NCBI RefSeq assembly: GCF_007859395.1
Contig: NZ_VOHD01000003.1
Location: forward strand, 335,561-399,560
Length of the DNA: 64,000 nucleotides
Source of the DNA: Planomicrobium sp. CPCC 101110
Lineage (GTDB): Bacteria; Bacillota; Bacilli; Bacillales_A; Planococcaceae
Direction: 5' to 3'
Of this stretch, positions 1 through 9,782 are shown piece by piece (position 1 is the stretch's first letter; every line of letters starts with the position of its first letter). The translations under genes were made by a program, and so were the position numbers. A model generated the notes under the pieces. That model saw only the letters and a program-made list of their open reading frames with translations. It did no database searches and had not been told where the DNA came from.

Positions 1-17
1 GGGGAGTTTAGTTCGCA

Positions 18-1322
18 ATGATCAAACAGATCACGTTTATAGCCATGAGTTTGTTGATGGCGGTGCTGCTCATAGCACCTTCATCAACTTCCGCTCATTC
101 CATGCCTTCTTCAGTTGTGTATTTGGATTTTTTGGAAGATAGAGTGGAAGCGGAGCTGGTCATCCCATTGGATCGATTGGAAATCGCGATGGAAAAGAGT
201 TTGTACGATGACCCCGAGCAGGCCATCGTGACCTATCAGGATGAGCTTGTCTCCTATATCACAAGCCATATCAGTGCAGAAACGGCTGAAGCAGAACAAT
301 GGACAGTGACGGTTGATGAAATGTCCCTTTTGTATCCGGATAAAGAAACGGACCCGATTGACTTGGCTGTTCAGCTTATACTCACCCCGCCGGCAGGAGC
401 AGCTGTGGATTCCTTCACATTAAATTACGATGCGGTCGTCCGGGAGCTTGTCACACATACCGTAACGGTTGCGGTCAGAAGCGACTGGAACAATGCCATT
501 TACACCAGCAGCCCTGAAATTGTCGCGAGTGTCATTGAAGGCAATACGACAGTGCAAATCGACCAATCGGCGGGCAATACATGGACAGGCTTCATCAGCA
601 TTGTTCAGTCGGGCATGGCCCATATCGCGGAAGGCGTGGATCATTTACTGTTCCTGCTTGCACTGCTTTTGCCTGCACCATTAGCAGTGAGAGGGAAAGG
701 ATGGGGACAGTCGGCTGGCGTTAAATCCAGTGTAAAGCAGCTTCTGAAAATTACGCTGGCGTTCACGATTGGCCATTCCATCACCTTGATCGCTGGAGCC
801 ACTGGCTGGCTGGCTGTTCCAAGTCAACCGATTGAAGTTCTCATAGCTGTCTCTATTTTGGTCTCGGCGGTTCATGCAATCCGCCCGATTTTTACGGGCC
901 GCGAAGTGTTTGTGGCGGGAGGCTTCGGTTTGGTGCATGGATTGGCGTTTGCGGCCTTAGTGACTGAATTGGGTGTGACACCGATGCGGATCATATGGAG
1001 TGTATTAGGCTTTAACATCGGAATTGAACTGATGCAGCTGATCGTGATTTTATTGATCATGCCATGGCTGCTTATACTCAGCGGCACTAAGGGTTATGCG
1101 TTCGTAAGACTAGCCGGGGCATTATTCGCAATCGCCGCCTCTATCGGCTGGATTCTGGACCGCGCCTTTGCTGTAAGTACTCCCGTGGACACCATAGTCA
1201 GCGCCCTTGCTCAAAACGTCGGGTGGCTTGTTGGAGCACTTGCAGTTTTTGCTGGTATAAGTCTGGCTTTAAAAAAGCGAAACAGAAGCATTATTCATTT
1301 ACCTGAAGAGGCTGGTTCATAG
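18..1322 (+). CDS. HupE/UreJ-family membrane protein with extracytoplasmic N-terminal domain
   Basis: The 434-residue product has a signal peptide (residues 1-26, ending STSA-HS), an extracytoplasmic region to about residue 190, then a hydrophobic C-terminal half with about six to seven membrane segments. The membrane part opens with GMAHIAEGVDHLLFLLALLL, the His/Asp-bearing signature of the HupE/UreJ family, and has a second histidine motif, FTIGHSITL. Classical HupE/UreJ proteins are linked to nickel supply for hydrogenase or urease. The Bacillales form with a long outside domain is not functionally defined, so transport of a metal is inference. ATG follows GGGGAG at bases 1-6 with normal spacing. 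A strong hairpin follows the gene, so it ends a transcript; its upstream context is outside the window. Confidence 0.8.
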   Translation: MIKQITFIAMSLLMAVLLIAPSSTSAHSMPSSVVYLDFLEDRVEAELVIPLDRLEIAMEKSLYDDPEQAIVTYQDELVSYITSHISAETAEAEQWTVTVDEMSLLYPDKETDPIDLAVQLILTPPAGAAVDSFTLNYDAVVRELVTHTVTVAVRSDWNNAIYTSSPEIVASVIEGNTTVQIDQSAGNTWTGFISIVQSGMAHIAEGVDHLLFLLALLLPAPLAVRGKGWGQSAGVKSSVKQLLKITLAFTIGHSITLIAGATGWLAVPSQPIEVLIAVSILVSAVHAIRPIFTGREVFVAGGFGLVHGLAFAALVTELGVTPMRIIWSVLGFNIGIELMQLIVILLIMPWLLILSGTKGYAFVRLAGALFAIAASIGWILDRAFAVSTPVDTIVSALAQNVGWLVGALAVFAGISLALKKRNRSIIHLPEEAGS

Positions 1323-1337
1323 CGGTTCACTGAATGG

Positions 1338-1384
1338 AAAAGACATTCATAAAAAGTGATTTCATCACTGTATGAATGTCTTTT
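1338..1384. terminator. Bidirectional hairpin terminator
   Basis: A perfect 14-bp inverted repeat (AAAAGACATTCATA at 1338-1351 with its complement at 1371-1384) encloses a smaller AGTGAT/ATCACT stem. A- and T-rich outer arms allow use from either side. It closes the hupE-like gene. Confidence 0.8.
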
Positions 1385-1504
1385 CTGATTTATATTCCTG
1401 TTTCCCAATCACGGTCGCAAACCAGTCATACCCCTTGCTGCTGACATGCGTTTTAATTGCTTTCGCTTCATATACCAATCCGGGTCATCAAATAAAATCC
1501 ATGG

Positions 1505-1541
1505 AAAAAAGCTGAACTTTAGAAACTGGTTCAGCTTTTTT
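1505..1541 (-). terminator. Terminator of the PAS-GGDEF gene
   Basis: Arms GCTGAAC and GTTCAGC are flanked by A6 on the left and T7 on the right, giving a bidirectional hairpin. It lies about 70 bases past the stop of the leftward diguanylate cyclase gene. Confidence 0.7.
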
Positions 1542-1610
1542 TCAAGGAATGGCATATTTCAATGTGCCGAAGAAACGGAATCTGAAAAGGGGAGGGCGAT
1601 GGCAGCCGCT

Positions 1611-4031
1611 CTACTTGTAGATTCTGTACGCGTCCTGGTCGGATTTTTTCGCTTCGTATAGCGCCATATCGGCGTATTTTATCAGCTGTTTTTCATTGGC
1701 GGAGTGGTCGGGATAAAGGGAAATGCCGATTCCTGCGCCTATTTGGATATCAAATCCGTTATAGGATAAGGGCGTTTCATACGATTTCAGGATCCGTTTT
1801 GCGGTGCTTTCGGCTATTTCCAAAGAATCGATTTCCGGCAGGATAACTCCCATTTCATCGCCGCCCAAACGTGCCGCCGTATCGATGGGCCGGACACATT
1901 CCTGAAGCCGCAGAGCCATTTCTTTGATCACAGCGTCTCCGGCATCGTGGCCGAACTGGTCGTTGATCTGCTTGAACTTGCGCCCGTCGAGCAGCAGGAT
2001 TGCCACTTTTTTGCCGGAACGGTCTGCTTGATGGATGGCCTTTTGCAGCTTGTCGTCAAAAGTCCGCCGGTTCGGGATGCCTGATAAATGGTCGTAAAAA
2101 GCCATTTTCGCGATTTTATCCTGAAGCCTTCTGCGCTCTGTAATATCTCTGGCAATTGTAAACAGCTGTTTCACTTCCCCGTCAACCAAGACGGGAGTGG
2201 GGGAGACTTCCATCCAGATATAATGGCCATCTTGATGCAGAAAGCGGATTTCTATAGTGGCCGGTTTTCCTCCGTAGATAAGGGATGTTACGCTTTCTAT
2301 CAAGTCGAATGCATCTTCGGGATGCACCTTCGTGGTAAACGGGCTTCCGATGCAGGCTTGGCCGGAGTGGCCTAAAATTCTTTCATAGGCGGGGGAGACA
2401 TACTCTATCAAGCCGGAAAGGTTGATCAGTGTAATGATGTCAAATGTGCTTTCCGTAATGATTTTATATTTCTCCTGGCTTTTTTGCAGTTCCATTTCAG
2501 CTTTTTTAAGCTCCGTCACATTTTTGTATACGATGGTTGCTCCGACGATTTCTTTGTCCGCATTTTGCACGGGTGAATAAGAAGAGATAATATTCAGCGG
2601 TCTCCCCGTCTTGGTGATGCGGATAGTGTCATGGGAATTTACCGTTTCGCCGTTAAGGATTCTTTCAACAATCTGATATTGATCGGACTTCATATGCTGC
2701 GGTATTATGGTGCCTTTCCCGGTTGTCATTTCTTCTTCCGAAAATTCAAACGTTTCTTCGAAAGCAGGATTTACTTTCAGGATATCACCGGTAGTATCAA
2801 TGTAGAAGATAGGGTCGGTGGAATTATTCCAGAACACTTCAAGCTCTTCCTTCGTCTCGGTCAAAGCCTTTTGGGCACGGTTCACTTCCGTGATATCAGT
2901 GACGATGCCATGGATGCCGACCACTTGTTCATCTACGATGATGGGAATATTGATCGCCAGAAGATCGATCAGCCGGCCGTTTTTATGGCGGAAGGTCAAT
3001 TCGTAGCGTTCAGGCTGTTTTTCATTGATCGCTTTATGGAAGTGGCTGCGCACTTTTTCTGTTTCTTCGGGCATGATGATCGACAGGAACGATATGGCCA
3101 GCAATTCCTTCCCGGAATAACCTGTAATATTTTCGGCTCCTGCATTGATGCTTTCCACATTGCCATTCCGGTCAAAAGTGAATATTCCGTGTGGATGGTT
3201 ATCAAACAGTGACTTGTACCGCTGCTGGCTTTCCCGCAAGAGGCGCTCCGTTTTCTTCTGCTCGGTAACTTCCTTGGCAATAGCGTAGATCCCGATCACT
3301 TTTTCCTCAACAATAATAGGAATTGTGTTGATGTGGAATGTGGCCATCTGCTGGTCTTTAGTGTGGATGGTTGTTTCAAATTCCACGGCATTGCCTTGCA
3401 ATGCTTTTTCAAATTGCGCAAAGGTGTCCTCCAGGCAGCTGTCGACCACTAAGGAGACAATGGATTGGCCGAGCAGTTCCTCTTCGCTGAAACCAGTGGC
3501 TTCAATGACCTTCTTATTGATGCTGATGAAATTTTTCTCCTGGTCAAACTCAAACACTGCATATGCGTTGTTTTCCACCAGGGAATTCAGTCTTGTCCGT
3601 TCTATTTCTATTTCTCTCTGCCTCTTTTGAAGGTCCGTTTTTTTGCGCTCTTTTTCTGTGACATCCCTTACGATGGCTAATATATACTGGCACTGCCCAG
3701 TTTCTCCCAATATCGGGTTGAGCATGGTTTCACCGATAAATTCACCCTGTTCGGTTTCTATTCTTTCAATAAATTCAACAGGTTCTTGCACGGTCTGCAC
3801 TTTCCGGTAATAGTGAGTCAATATACGGCTTTGTTCCGGCAGCATGACCTCTTCGAGCCGGCTGCCAAGAACCTCCTGGACAGGCAGAATGGCTAAGCCT
3901 GATGGGTTCACATAAACATAGCGAAAAGAATCACGATCTTCCTCCATCAAAAAAACCGGGTCTTTGATCAAATCAAAAAGAGCGGTGGAAACCAAAATAT
4001 CCTGCGCGGTGCTTGCAGAAAAGTTCTTCAT
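1611..4031 (-). CDS. Multi-PAS diguanylate cyclase (5 PAS + GGDEF)
   Basis: The roughly 806-residue protein has five PAS/PAC units joined by short coiled linkers (PAC ends such as VRDVTEKE, AKEVTEQK, VTDITEVN, YKNVTELK, ARDITERR), then one GGDEF domain beginning FYDHLSGIPNRRTFDD. No signal peptide or membrane span is seen, so it should sense cytoplasmic ligands or redox state. The active-site loop reads GGDEM (about 723-727) rather than GGDEF. The metal-binding Asp survives in LLLDGRKFKQIND, and RPID five residues upstream fits the RxxD inhibitory site. It is therefore probably an active, feedback-inhibited c-di-GMP synthase; there is no EAL domain. ATG at 4031 was chosen over a TTG 33 bases upstream because GAAGGGAG precedes the ATG. 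Confidence 0.9.
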   Translation of the reverse strand: MKNFSASTAQDILVSTALFDLIKDPVFLMEEDRDSFRYVYVNPSGLAILPVQEVLGSRLEEVMLPEQSRILTHYYRKVQTVQEPVEFIERIETEQGEFIGETMLNPILGETGQCQYILAIVRDVTEKERKKTDLQKRQREIEIERTRLNSLVENNAYAVFEFDQEKNFISINKKVIEATGFSEEELLGQSIVSLVVDSCLEDTFAQFEKALQGNAVEFETTIHTKDQQMATFHINTIPIIVEEKVIGIYAIAKEVTEQKKTERLLRESQQRYKSLFDNHPHGIFTFDRNGNVESINAGAENITGYSGKELLAISFLSIIMPEETEKVRSHFHKAINEKQPERYELTFRHKNGRLIDLLAINIPIIVDEQVVGIHGIVTDITEVNRAQKALTETKEELEVFWNNSTDPIFYIDTTGDILKVNPAFEETFEFSEEEMTTGKGTIIPQHMKSDQYQIVERILNGETVNSHDTIRITKTGRPLNIISSYSPVQNADKEIVGATIVYKNVTELKKAEMELQKSQEKYKIITESTFDIITLINLSGLIEYVSPAYERILGHSGQACIGSPFTTKVHPEDAFDLIESVTSLIYGGKPATIEIRFLHQDGHYIWMEVSPTPVLVDGEVKQLFTIARDITERRRLQDKIAKMAFYDHLSGIPNRRTFDDKLQKAIHQADRSGKKVAILLLDGRKFKQINDQFGHDAGDAVIKEMALRLQECVRPIDTAARLGGDEMGVILPEIDSLEIAESTAKRILKSYETPLSYNGFDIQIGAGIGISLYPDHSANEKQLIKYADMALYEAKKSDQDAYRIYK

Positions 4032-4445
4032 AGATAGCGTTCTCCCTTCGGTAAATAAAGGCAACCGTTTCCATTGGACCGAATGCGTTATTTTCCGTTT
4101 TGTGTTGTTAAGGTGCTGTATGTTTTCAAGGATTGATGATTCTCTGTTTATAAGTTATTATTTTCCATTTCATTAAAGTTTAGTTGATAATGCCAGAGTA
4201 AGATAGTAGTTTCTTCTAATTCGTTCAAAAATTTTGTGAATTTTTCAATTTTACTTTCATTACTGGCGGAAATTTGGCCTGCATATTAATTATAATAACC
4301 GCCGAGGCGATTTTAGTCGAAAAATGGCAGCTGGATGCAAAGCAAGAAGGCAGAGAAAAATAAACCTAAGGGATTGCGTCCGCTTCTTTTTTTTGATACT
4401 ATCGTTTCATAGCTAACGATTCTAAAAACTTAGGAGGTAATCACT
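4032..4445. other. Divergent intergenic region
   Basis: These 414 AT-rich bases separate the leftward cyclase gene from the rightward marR gene and must hold promoters for both. I see the palindromic operator candidate at 4401-4420 and the marR ribosome binding site at 4432-4438, but no gene. Confidence 0.6.
4401..4420 (+). promoter_or_regulatory. Candidate MarR autoregulatory operator
   Basis: ATCGTT and AACGAT form an inverted repeat with an 8-base centre, 12 bases before the marR ribosome binding site. MarR proteins commonly bind such near-palindromes next to their own genes. Assignment to this regulator is inference from position. Confidence 0.4.
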
Positions 4446-4958
4446 ATACATTCGTTTGCCAAGGATGGGAATTTGCTTCCTGAAGAGGAGGAAACAATCA
4501 ATCTCCTGATGAAGCTTCCGATGGAATCGCTGAACTTGGATGCAATTGCTGTTGTAACCAATATCTATAGAATGGCGCAGGGGCTAAGGAACAAAATGGA
4601 ACAGGAAGTGCTGGCAGAGTACGGTTTATCTTGGACCTCATTTTCCATTCTTTACGATTTGTGGATTGGGAATTCGATCGAAACCAGGAAACTTGCCGAG
4701 TCCGCAGGGGTATCGAAGCCTACAATAAGCAACATTACGAAAACTTTGGAACGCAAAGAGCTTTGTTATCGGCTAACCGATAACAGGGACCGAAGAATGG
4801 CTTATGTGGCAATCACGGATAAGGGGAGAGGCGTTATGGAAGACCTCTATCCAAAATTCCATAAAAGGGAAGTGGAAATCGCTTCCAGTCTTTCGGTGGC
4901 TGAACAGAAGAAAGTTTCCGGCTTGTTAAGAGCCCTTATAAAAGAAAACAACTTTTGA
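4446..4958 (+). CDS. MarR-family regulator upstream of tyrS, probable ATA start
   Basis: This winged-helix MarR protein has a recognition region around TRKLAESAGVSKPTISNITKTLERKELCYR and the usual wing LTDNRDRRMAYVAIT. The first conventional start in frame is TTG at 4473, which has no ribosome binding site. A near-perfect AGGAGGT at 4432-4438 sits 7 bases before an in-frame ATA at 4446, giving an N-terminus reading (M)IHSFAKDGN and about 170 residues. I therefore place the start at the ATA, with a sequencing error (ATG read as ATA) as the alternative. The order MarR gene, T-box, tyrosyl-tRNA synthetase matches ywaE-tyrZ of Bacillus subtilis. Its ligand is unknown; control of itself or of tyrS is inference. 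Confidence 0.85.
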   Translation: MHSFAKDGNLLPEEEETINLLMKLPMESLNLDAIAVVTNIYRMAQGLRNKMEQEVLAEYGLSWTSFSILYDLWIGNSIETRKLAESAGVSKPTISNITKTLERKELCYRLTDNRDRRMAYVAITDKGRGVMEDLYPKFHKREVEIASSLSVAEQKKVSGLLRALIKENNF

Positions 4959-4979
4959 ACAAGCGAACACATATAAAAA

Positions 4980-5208
4980 AGCGTTGATGGAAAACCCAGT
5001 AGTGATTATCTCCCTGTATCAGAGAGCCGATGGTTGGTGCGAATCGGCACAAAGATGACACGAATTACATTTCCGGAGCTTTCTTTGCGGACAATCGTAA
5101 GCAAAGGCGGACGAGCCGTTATTCGTTGAGTGGAAGGCGGAAGTCTTCAACAAGGGTGGTACCGCGTGCAAGACCACGTCCCTTTTTATTGGGGATGTGG
5201 TCTTTTTA
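4980..5208 (+). ncRNA. Tyrosyl T-box riboswitch leader
   Basis: The leader carries the conserved T-box AAGGGTGGTACCGCG at 5152-5166, which pairs with the uncharged tRNA acceptor end. An intrinsic terminator follows (AGACCACGTCCC with GGGGATGTGGTCT, then T5; 5171-5208). Upstream are typical Stem I features, including AGAGAGCC with GGTTGG near 5022-5038 and a purine-rich bulge with TAC at 5066-5068 followed by A, a suitable tyrosine specifier codon. Uncharged tRNA-Tyr should favour the antiterminator and switch on tyrS just downstream. Confidence 0.95.
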
Positions 5209-5229
5209 TATTCTTTTAGAGGAGTGAAG

Positions 5230-6477
5230 ATGATGGAATTGAAGAAACAGCTGACTGAAGACCAAGCAAATGAAGTAAAGAGGCAAATGGCCATTTATGC
5301 ACAAGGGGTGCAGGATATTATTCCTTTCGAAGACCTGGAAAAGAAAGTCGCAAAATCGGTGCTGGAAAATCGGCCGCTGAAAATAAAGTTAGGGCTGGAC
5401 CCTTCAGCTCCAGACGTTCATCTTGGGCACACCGTCGTTCTGAAGAAAATGAGGCAATTCCAGGAGAACGGCCACATCATCCAGTTGCTGATCGGCGATT
5501 TTACTGGGAAAATCGGGGATCCCACAGGAAAGTCGGTTGCCAGGAAGCCATTGACTGACGAAGAAGTGCAGCACAATGCCAAAACCTACTTCGAGCAGTT
5601 TGGAAAAGTGATGGATATGGAAAAAATCGAACTTCACTCCAATTCGGAATGGCTTTCCAAGCTGAACTTTGAAGACGTCATTCAGCTGGCCGGGAAAATA
5701 ACCGTCGCCAGATTGATGGAACGGGATGATTTTGAAGAAAGGACGGCTCTTGGAAAGCCGATTTCTCTCCATGAGTTTTTCTACCCTGTGATGCAAGGGT
5801 ATGATTCCGTTGTGCTGGAATGTGATATTGAACTTGGCGGAACCGATCAGCACTTCAATATCCTGATGGGACGGCATTTCCAGGAAAAATTCGGGAAGGA
5901 AAAGCAAGTCGCTTTGCTGATGCCTTTACTGGAAGGCCTGGACGGTGTGGAGAAGATGTCCAAATCGAAGAAGAACTACATCGGAATTGATGAAAAGCCG
6001 GAAGAAATGTATGGGAAAGCGATGTCTATCCCGGATGGATTGATGAAAAAATACTTCGAGTTGGTTACAGACTGCACTCCTGAACAGCTGGACATTGTAA
6101 AAGCTGGCCTTGAATCAGGCGAACTGCATCCAAGAGATGCAAAAATGCTATTGGCCAAAACAATTGTCCGAATGTACCATAACGAAGAAGCTGCTGCAAA
6201 AGCGGAAGAACATTTTAAAAATGTCTTCCAGAAAAAACAATTGCCGGACCAGATCGATGGAGTGGAATGGCGGGGCGATCACCAGGTGGTGATCACTGCC
6301 CTGTTGGTCGGCTTGAAGCTGATGAACTCAAAAAGCGAAGCACGCCGTATGGTTGAAAACGGCGGGATACAAGTGAACAGTGTGAAAATACTTGATCCCG
6401 CAGAGGCCATAACGCTTGAGAACAATACGATAGTCCAAGTGGGCAAAAGAAAGTTTGCTAAAGTTGTCCTCGGATAA
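5230..6477 (+). CDS. tyrS: Tyrosyl-tRNA synthetase, TyrZ-type
   Basis: This class I synthetase attaches tyrosine to tRNA-Tyr in the cytoplasm. The 415-residue product shows the HIGH-type motif HLGH (64-67) in [11 protein letters not shown], the tyrosine-pocket GGTDQHFN segment, KMSKS in [11 protein letters not shown], and a C-terminal S4 RNA-binding domain ([19 protein letters not shown]). Length is normal. The sequence pattern and T-box-plus-MarR context match TyrZ of Bacillus more than the housekeeping TyrS. It could be the only or a second tyrosyl synthetase of this genome. ATG at 5230 follows AGAGGAG with 5-base spacing (another ATG at 5233); earlier in-frame starts fall inside the T-box terminator. 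Confidence 0.97.
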   Translation: MMELKKQLTEDQANEVKRQMAIYAQGVQDIIPFEDLEKKVAKSVLENRPLKIKLGLDPSAPDVHLGHTVVLKKMRQFQENGHIIQLLIGDFTGKIGDPTGKSVARKPLTDEEVQHNAKTYFEQFGKVMDMEKIELHSNSEWLSKLNFEDVIQLAGKITVARLMERDDFEERTALGKPISLHEFFYPVMQGYDSVVLECDIELGGTDQHFNILMGRHFQEKFGKEKQVALLMPLLEGLDGVEKMSKSKKNYIGIDEKPEEMYGKAMSIPDGLMKKYFELVTDCTPEQLDIVKAGLESGELHPRDAKMLLAKTIVRMYHNEEAAAKAEEHFKNVFQKKQLPDQIDGVEWRGDHQVVITALLVGLKLMNSKSEARRMVENGGIQVNSVKILDPAEAITLENNTIVQVGKRKFAKVVLG

Positions 6478-6677
6478 CGCTGGCTGGTGGATTCCTTCGT
6501 AAACAAACCGATATCGAATACATGTATAGTAGAGAGTGGAGCCCTTATCCTTTTGAAGGGAATGACGTACATTGGCTGAACTCGGAATTTGACCATCCGG
6601 CTGATGGCTCGGCGTCTCCTGAAACGTGATGAAAGGAATTTGCTTTTCCTGACCCAAAAAACAAAAAAGCAGGTGCA

Positions 6678-7517
6678 ATGATGCGGAAAATTATTTTTGT
6701 CGATATTGATGGAACGTTGGTTAATGAAAATGGCGTGATTCCCGAATCAGCCAGACGGGGCATCCGAAACGCCAGAAAAAATGGCCATCTTGTCTTTATT
6801 TGTACGGGACGGTCCAAACCTGAACTATTCCCGGAAATACTGGAAGTGGGTTTTGACGGCATTATTGGCGCTGCCGGAGGCTATATCGAGATGGAAGATG
6901 AAGTGTTGCTTCATGAAAGAGTGAAGAAAGAGGACGTCCGGCATCTCGTGGAATTCTTTGACAAACATGGAGTCGATTTTTATCTGGAGTCAAATGGAGG
7001 ATTGTTTGCCAGCGGAAATTGCAAAAAGCATATACGCGCCATTATAGAAAAAATGATGGTTGAAAATCCTGAAGCCAAAGAAGAAATTGAAAAAGGGCTG
7101 CAGCCTTTTCATGATGTATTGATAGAAGGGCAGGATTTGATCAGGGAAGATGTCAATAAGATTTCTTTTTTAGGGTCCGATCTGCCGTTTGAGGCCATAA
7201 AGCAGGAGTTCGAATCGAAATTCATGGTCATCCCAAGCACGGTGCCGGCATTCGGTGAAAACAGCGGCGAATTATCAGTTCTTGGCATCCATAAGGCAAC
7301 TGCTATTGAAAAGCTGATTCAGCACTTGGATATTGCGAAGGAAAATACGTATGCCTACGGAGACGGGATAAACGATATAGAAATGCTGCAATTTGTCCAA
7401 TACGGCATTGCGATGGGCAATGCAAAAGAAGCGGTAAAGAATGCGGCCGATGATATTACGGATACACACGACGAGGACGGCATTTTCAATAGCTTCAAAA
7501 AATACGAACTGATCTGA
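6678..7517 (+). CDS. Cof-type HAD-IIB phosphatase
   Basis: The 279-residue protein has haloacid dehalogenase motif I at the N-terminus (FVDIDGTLV, nucleophile Asp in DxD), motif II in CTGRS, and motif IV in AYGDGINDIEML. A type IIB cap lies between them. Cof-type enzymes dephosphorylate sugar phosphates, nucleotides or cofactor precursors such as pyridoxal phosphate; the substrate cannot be read from sequence. The gene stands alone between tyrS and a convergent bgl gene and ends at a shared bidirectional terminator. Tandem ATGs (6678, 6681) follow a weak AGGTG. Confidence 0.88.
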   Translation: MMRKIIFVDIDGTLVNENGVIPESARRGIRNARKNGHLVFICTGRSKPELFPEILEVGFDGIIGAAGGYIEMEDEVLLHERVKKEDVRHLVEFFDKHGVDFYLESNGGLFASGNCKKHIRAIIEKMMVENPEAKEEIEKGLQPFHDVLIEGQDLIREDVNKISFLGSDLPFEAIKQEFESKFMVIPSTVPAFGENSGELSVLGIHKATAIEKLIQHLDIAKENTYAYGDGINDIEMLQFVQYGIAMGNAKEAVKNAADDITDTHDEDGIFNSFKKYELI

Positions 7518-7541
7518 TTTTGATCGGGAAAGCTTCAAATA

Positions 7542-7580
7542 AAAAAGCATTGGTCGGCTTTAAGCGGACCAATGCTTTTT
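7542..7580. terminator. Bidirectional terminator between HAD and GH1 genes
   Basis: AAAAGCATTGGTC pairs with GACCAATGCTTTT across an 11-base loop, with A runs left and T runs right. It serves both convergent genes. Confidence 0.9.
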
Positions 7581-7585
7581 GTCTA

Positions 7586-9160
<1,575 letters not shown>

Positions 9161-9586
9161 GAAATGTTTGATTGTATTAACTGTAACACCGCTTTTTTGA
9201 TTAGGCAACGAATTTACAGAATTCATAGACTGAAAAGCTTTATTTTCCAACGCAAAAAATCGGCGGAGCCGCCGGTTTCCGCGCTTTTGAATATTTTCCC
9301 CGAAGCTGCTGCAGCAAACATCTGCATGGTTATCATTCTAAAGGGCCAGCGAAGCCTATTGTAAGCAACTTTATGAAAATAGGGGGCAGTAAAAGAACTT
9401 TGGCGCCGAAAAACAGAAGCCACAAAACCAATGCTGGGGAAGGGTCCGTTCATTAAAATCAAGGTTTTGGATCCCTCAGCCTATAAGGTGCATTTTGGTG
9501 AAGACGAAGAAGCGCAATAAGGCTAAAGGCTTCAGTAAACCAAGAGAGACATAAGAATCTTTTACGAAAAATTAAAATTTTTGCAA
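9161..9586. other. Divergent intergenic region of the bgl locus
   Basis: The leftward promoter candidate is TTGCCT-N17-TACAGT just upstream of the RAT at 9160. Further right is GGCGGAGCCGCC, a short GC-rich palindrome near 9264-9275. The middle 9280-9530 shows no coding potential that I can support. Confidence 0.4.
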
Positions 9587-9623
9587 TGTAAGCGTTGACA
9601 TCTTATTTTGGTGCTGATATATT
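9587..9623 (+). promoter_or_regulatory. SigA promoter with overlapping cre site (bglP operon)
   Basis: TTGACA (9595-9600), 17 bases, TATATT (9618-9623) is a near-consensus SigA promoter. TGTAAGCGTTGACA (9587-9600) fits the CcpA operator consensus fully and overlaps the -35 box, so glucose should repress the operon through CcpA. Transcription would start just before the RAT at 9654. Confidence 0.9.
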
Positions 9624-9653
9624 GAACCTATCAACTACATACCGATCCCTTTT

Positions 9654-9740
9654 AGGATTGTTACTGGTGAAGCAGGCAAAACCTAAATCATAGAACGTAC
9701 AGAGCTTTTTCTCTGTCGTTGTATGATTTAGGTTTTTTTA
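9654..9740 (+). promoter_or_regulatory. RAT antiterminator/terminator switch of bglP operon
   Basis: A 31-base RAT at 9654-9684 (GGATTGTTACTGG, then GCAGGCAAAACC) overlaps a terminator stem CCTAAATCAT/ATGATTTAGG ending in T7 at 9732-9738. It closely resembles the switch on the other strand at 9073-9160, so one LicT-like protein could control both units. Confidence 0.93.
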
Positions 9741-9782
9741 TTTCCCAAAAGAGGTTGGTCGAATAATACGGGGGTGGAAAAG

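Noticed and set aside
2631-3212. 193-codon rightward frame opposite the PAS-GGDEF gene
   Set aside because: It is antisense to conserved PAS domains, has no ribosome binding site and no recognised family.
9223-9462. 79-codon leftward frame in the bgl divergent region
   Set aside because: No ribosome binding site, no similarity that I recognise, and it lies across the leftward promoter region.
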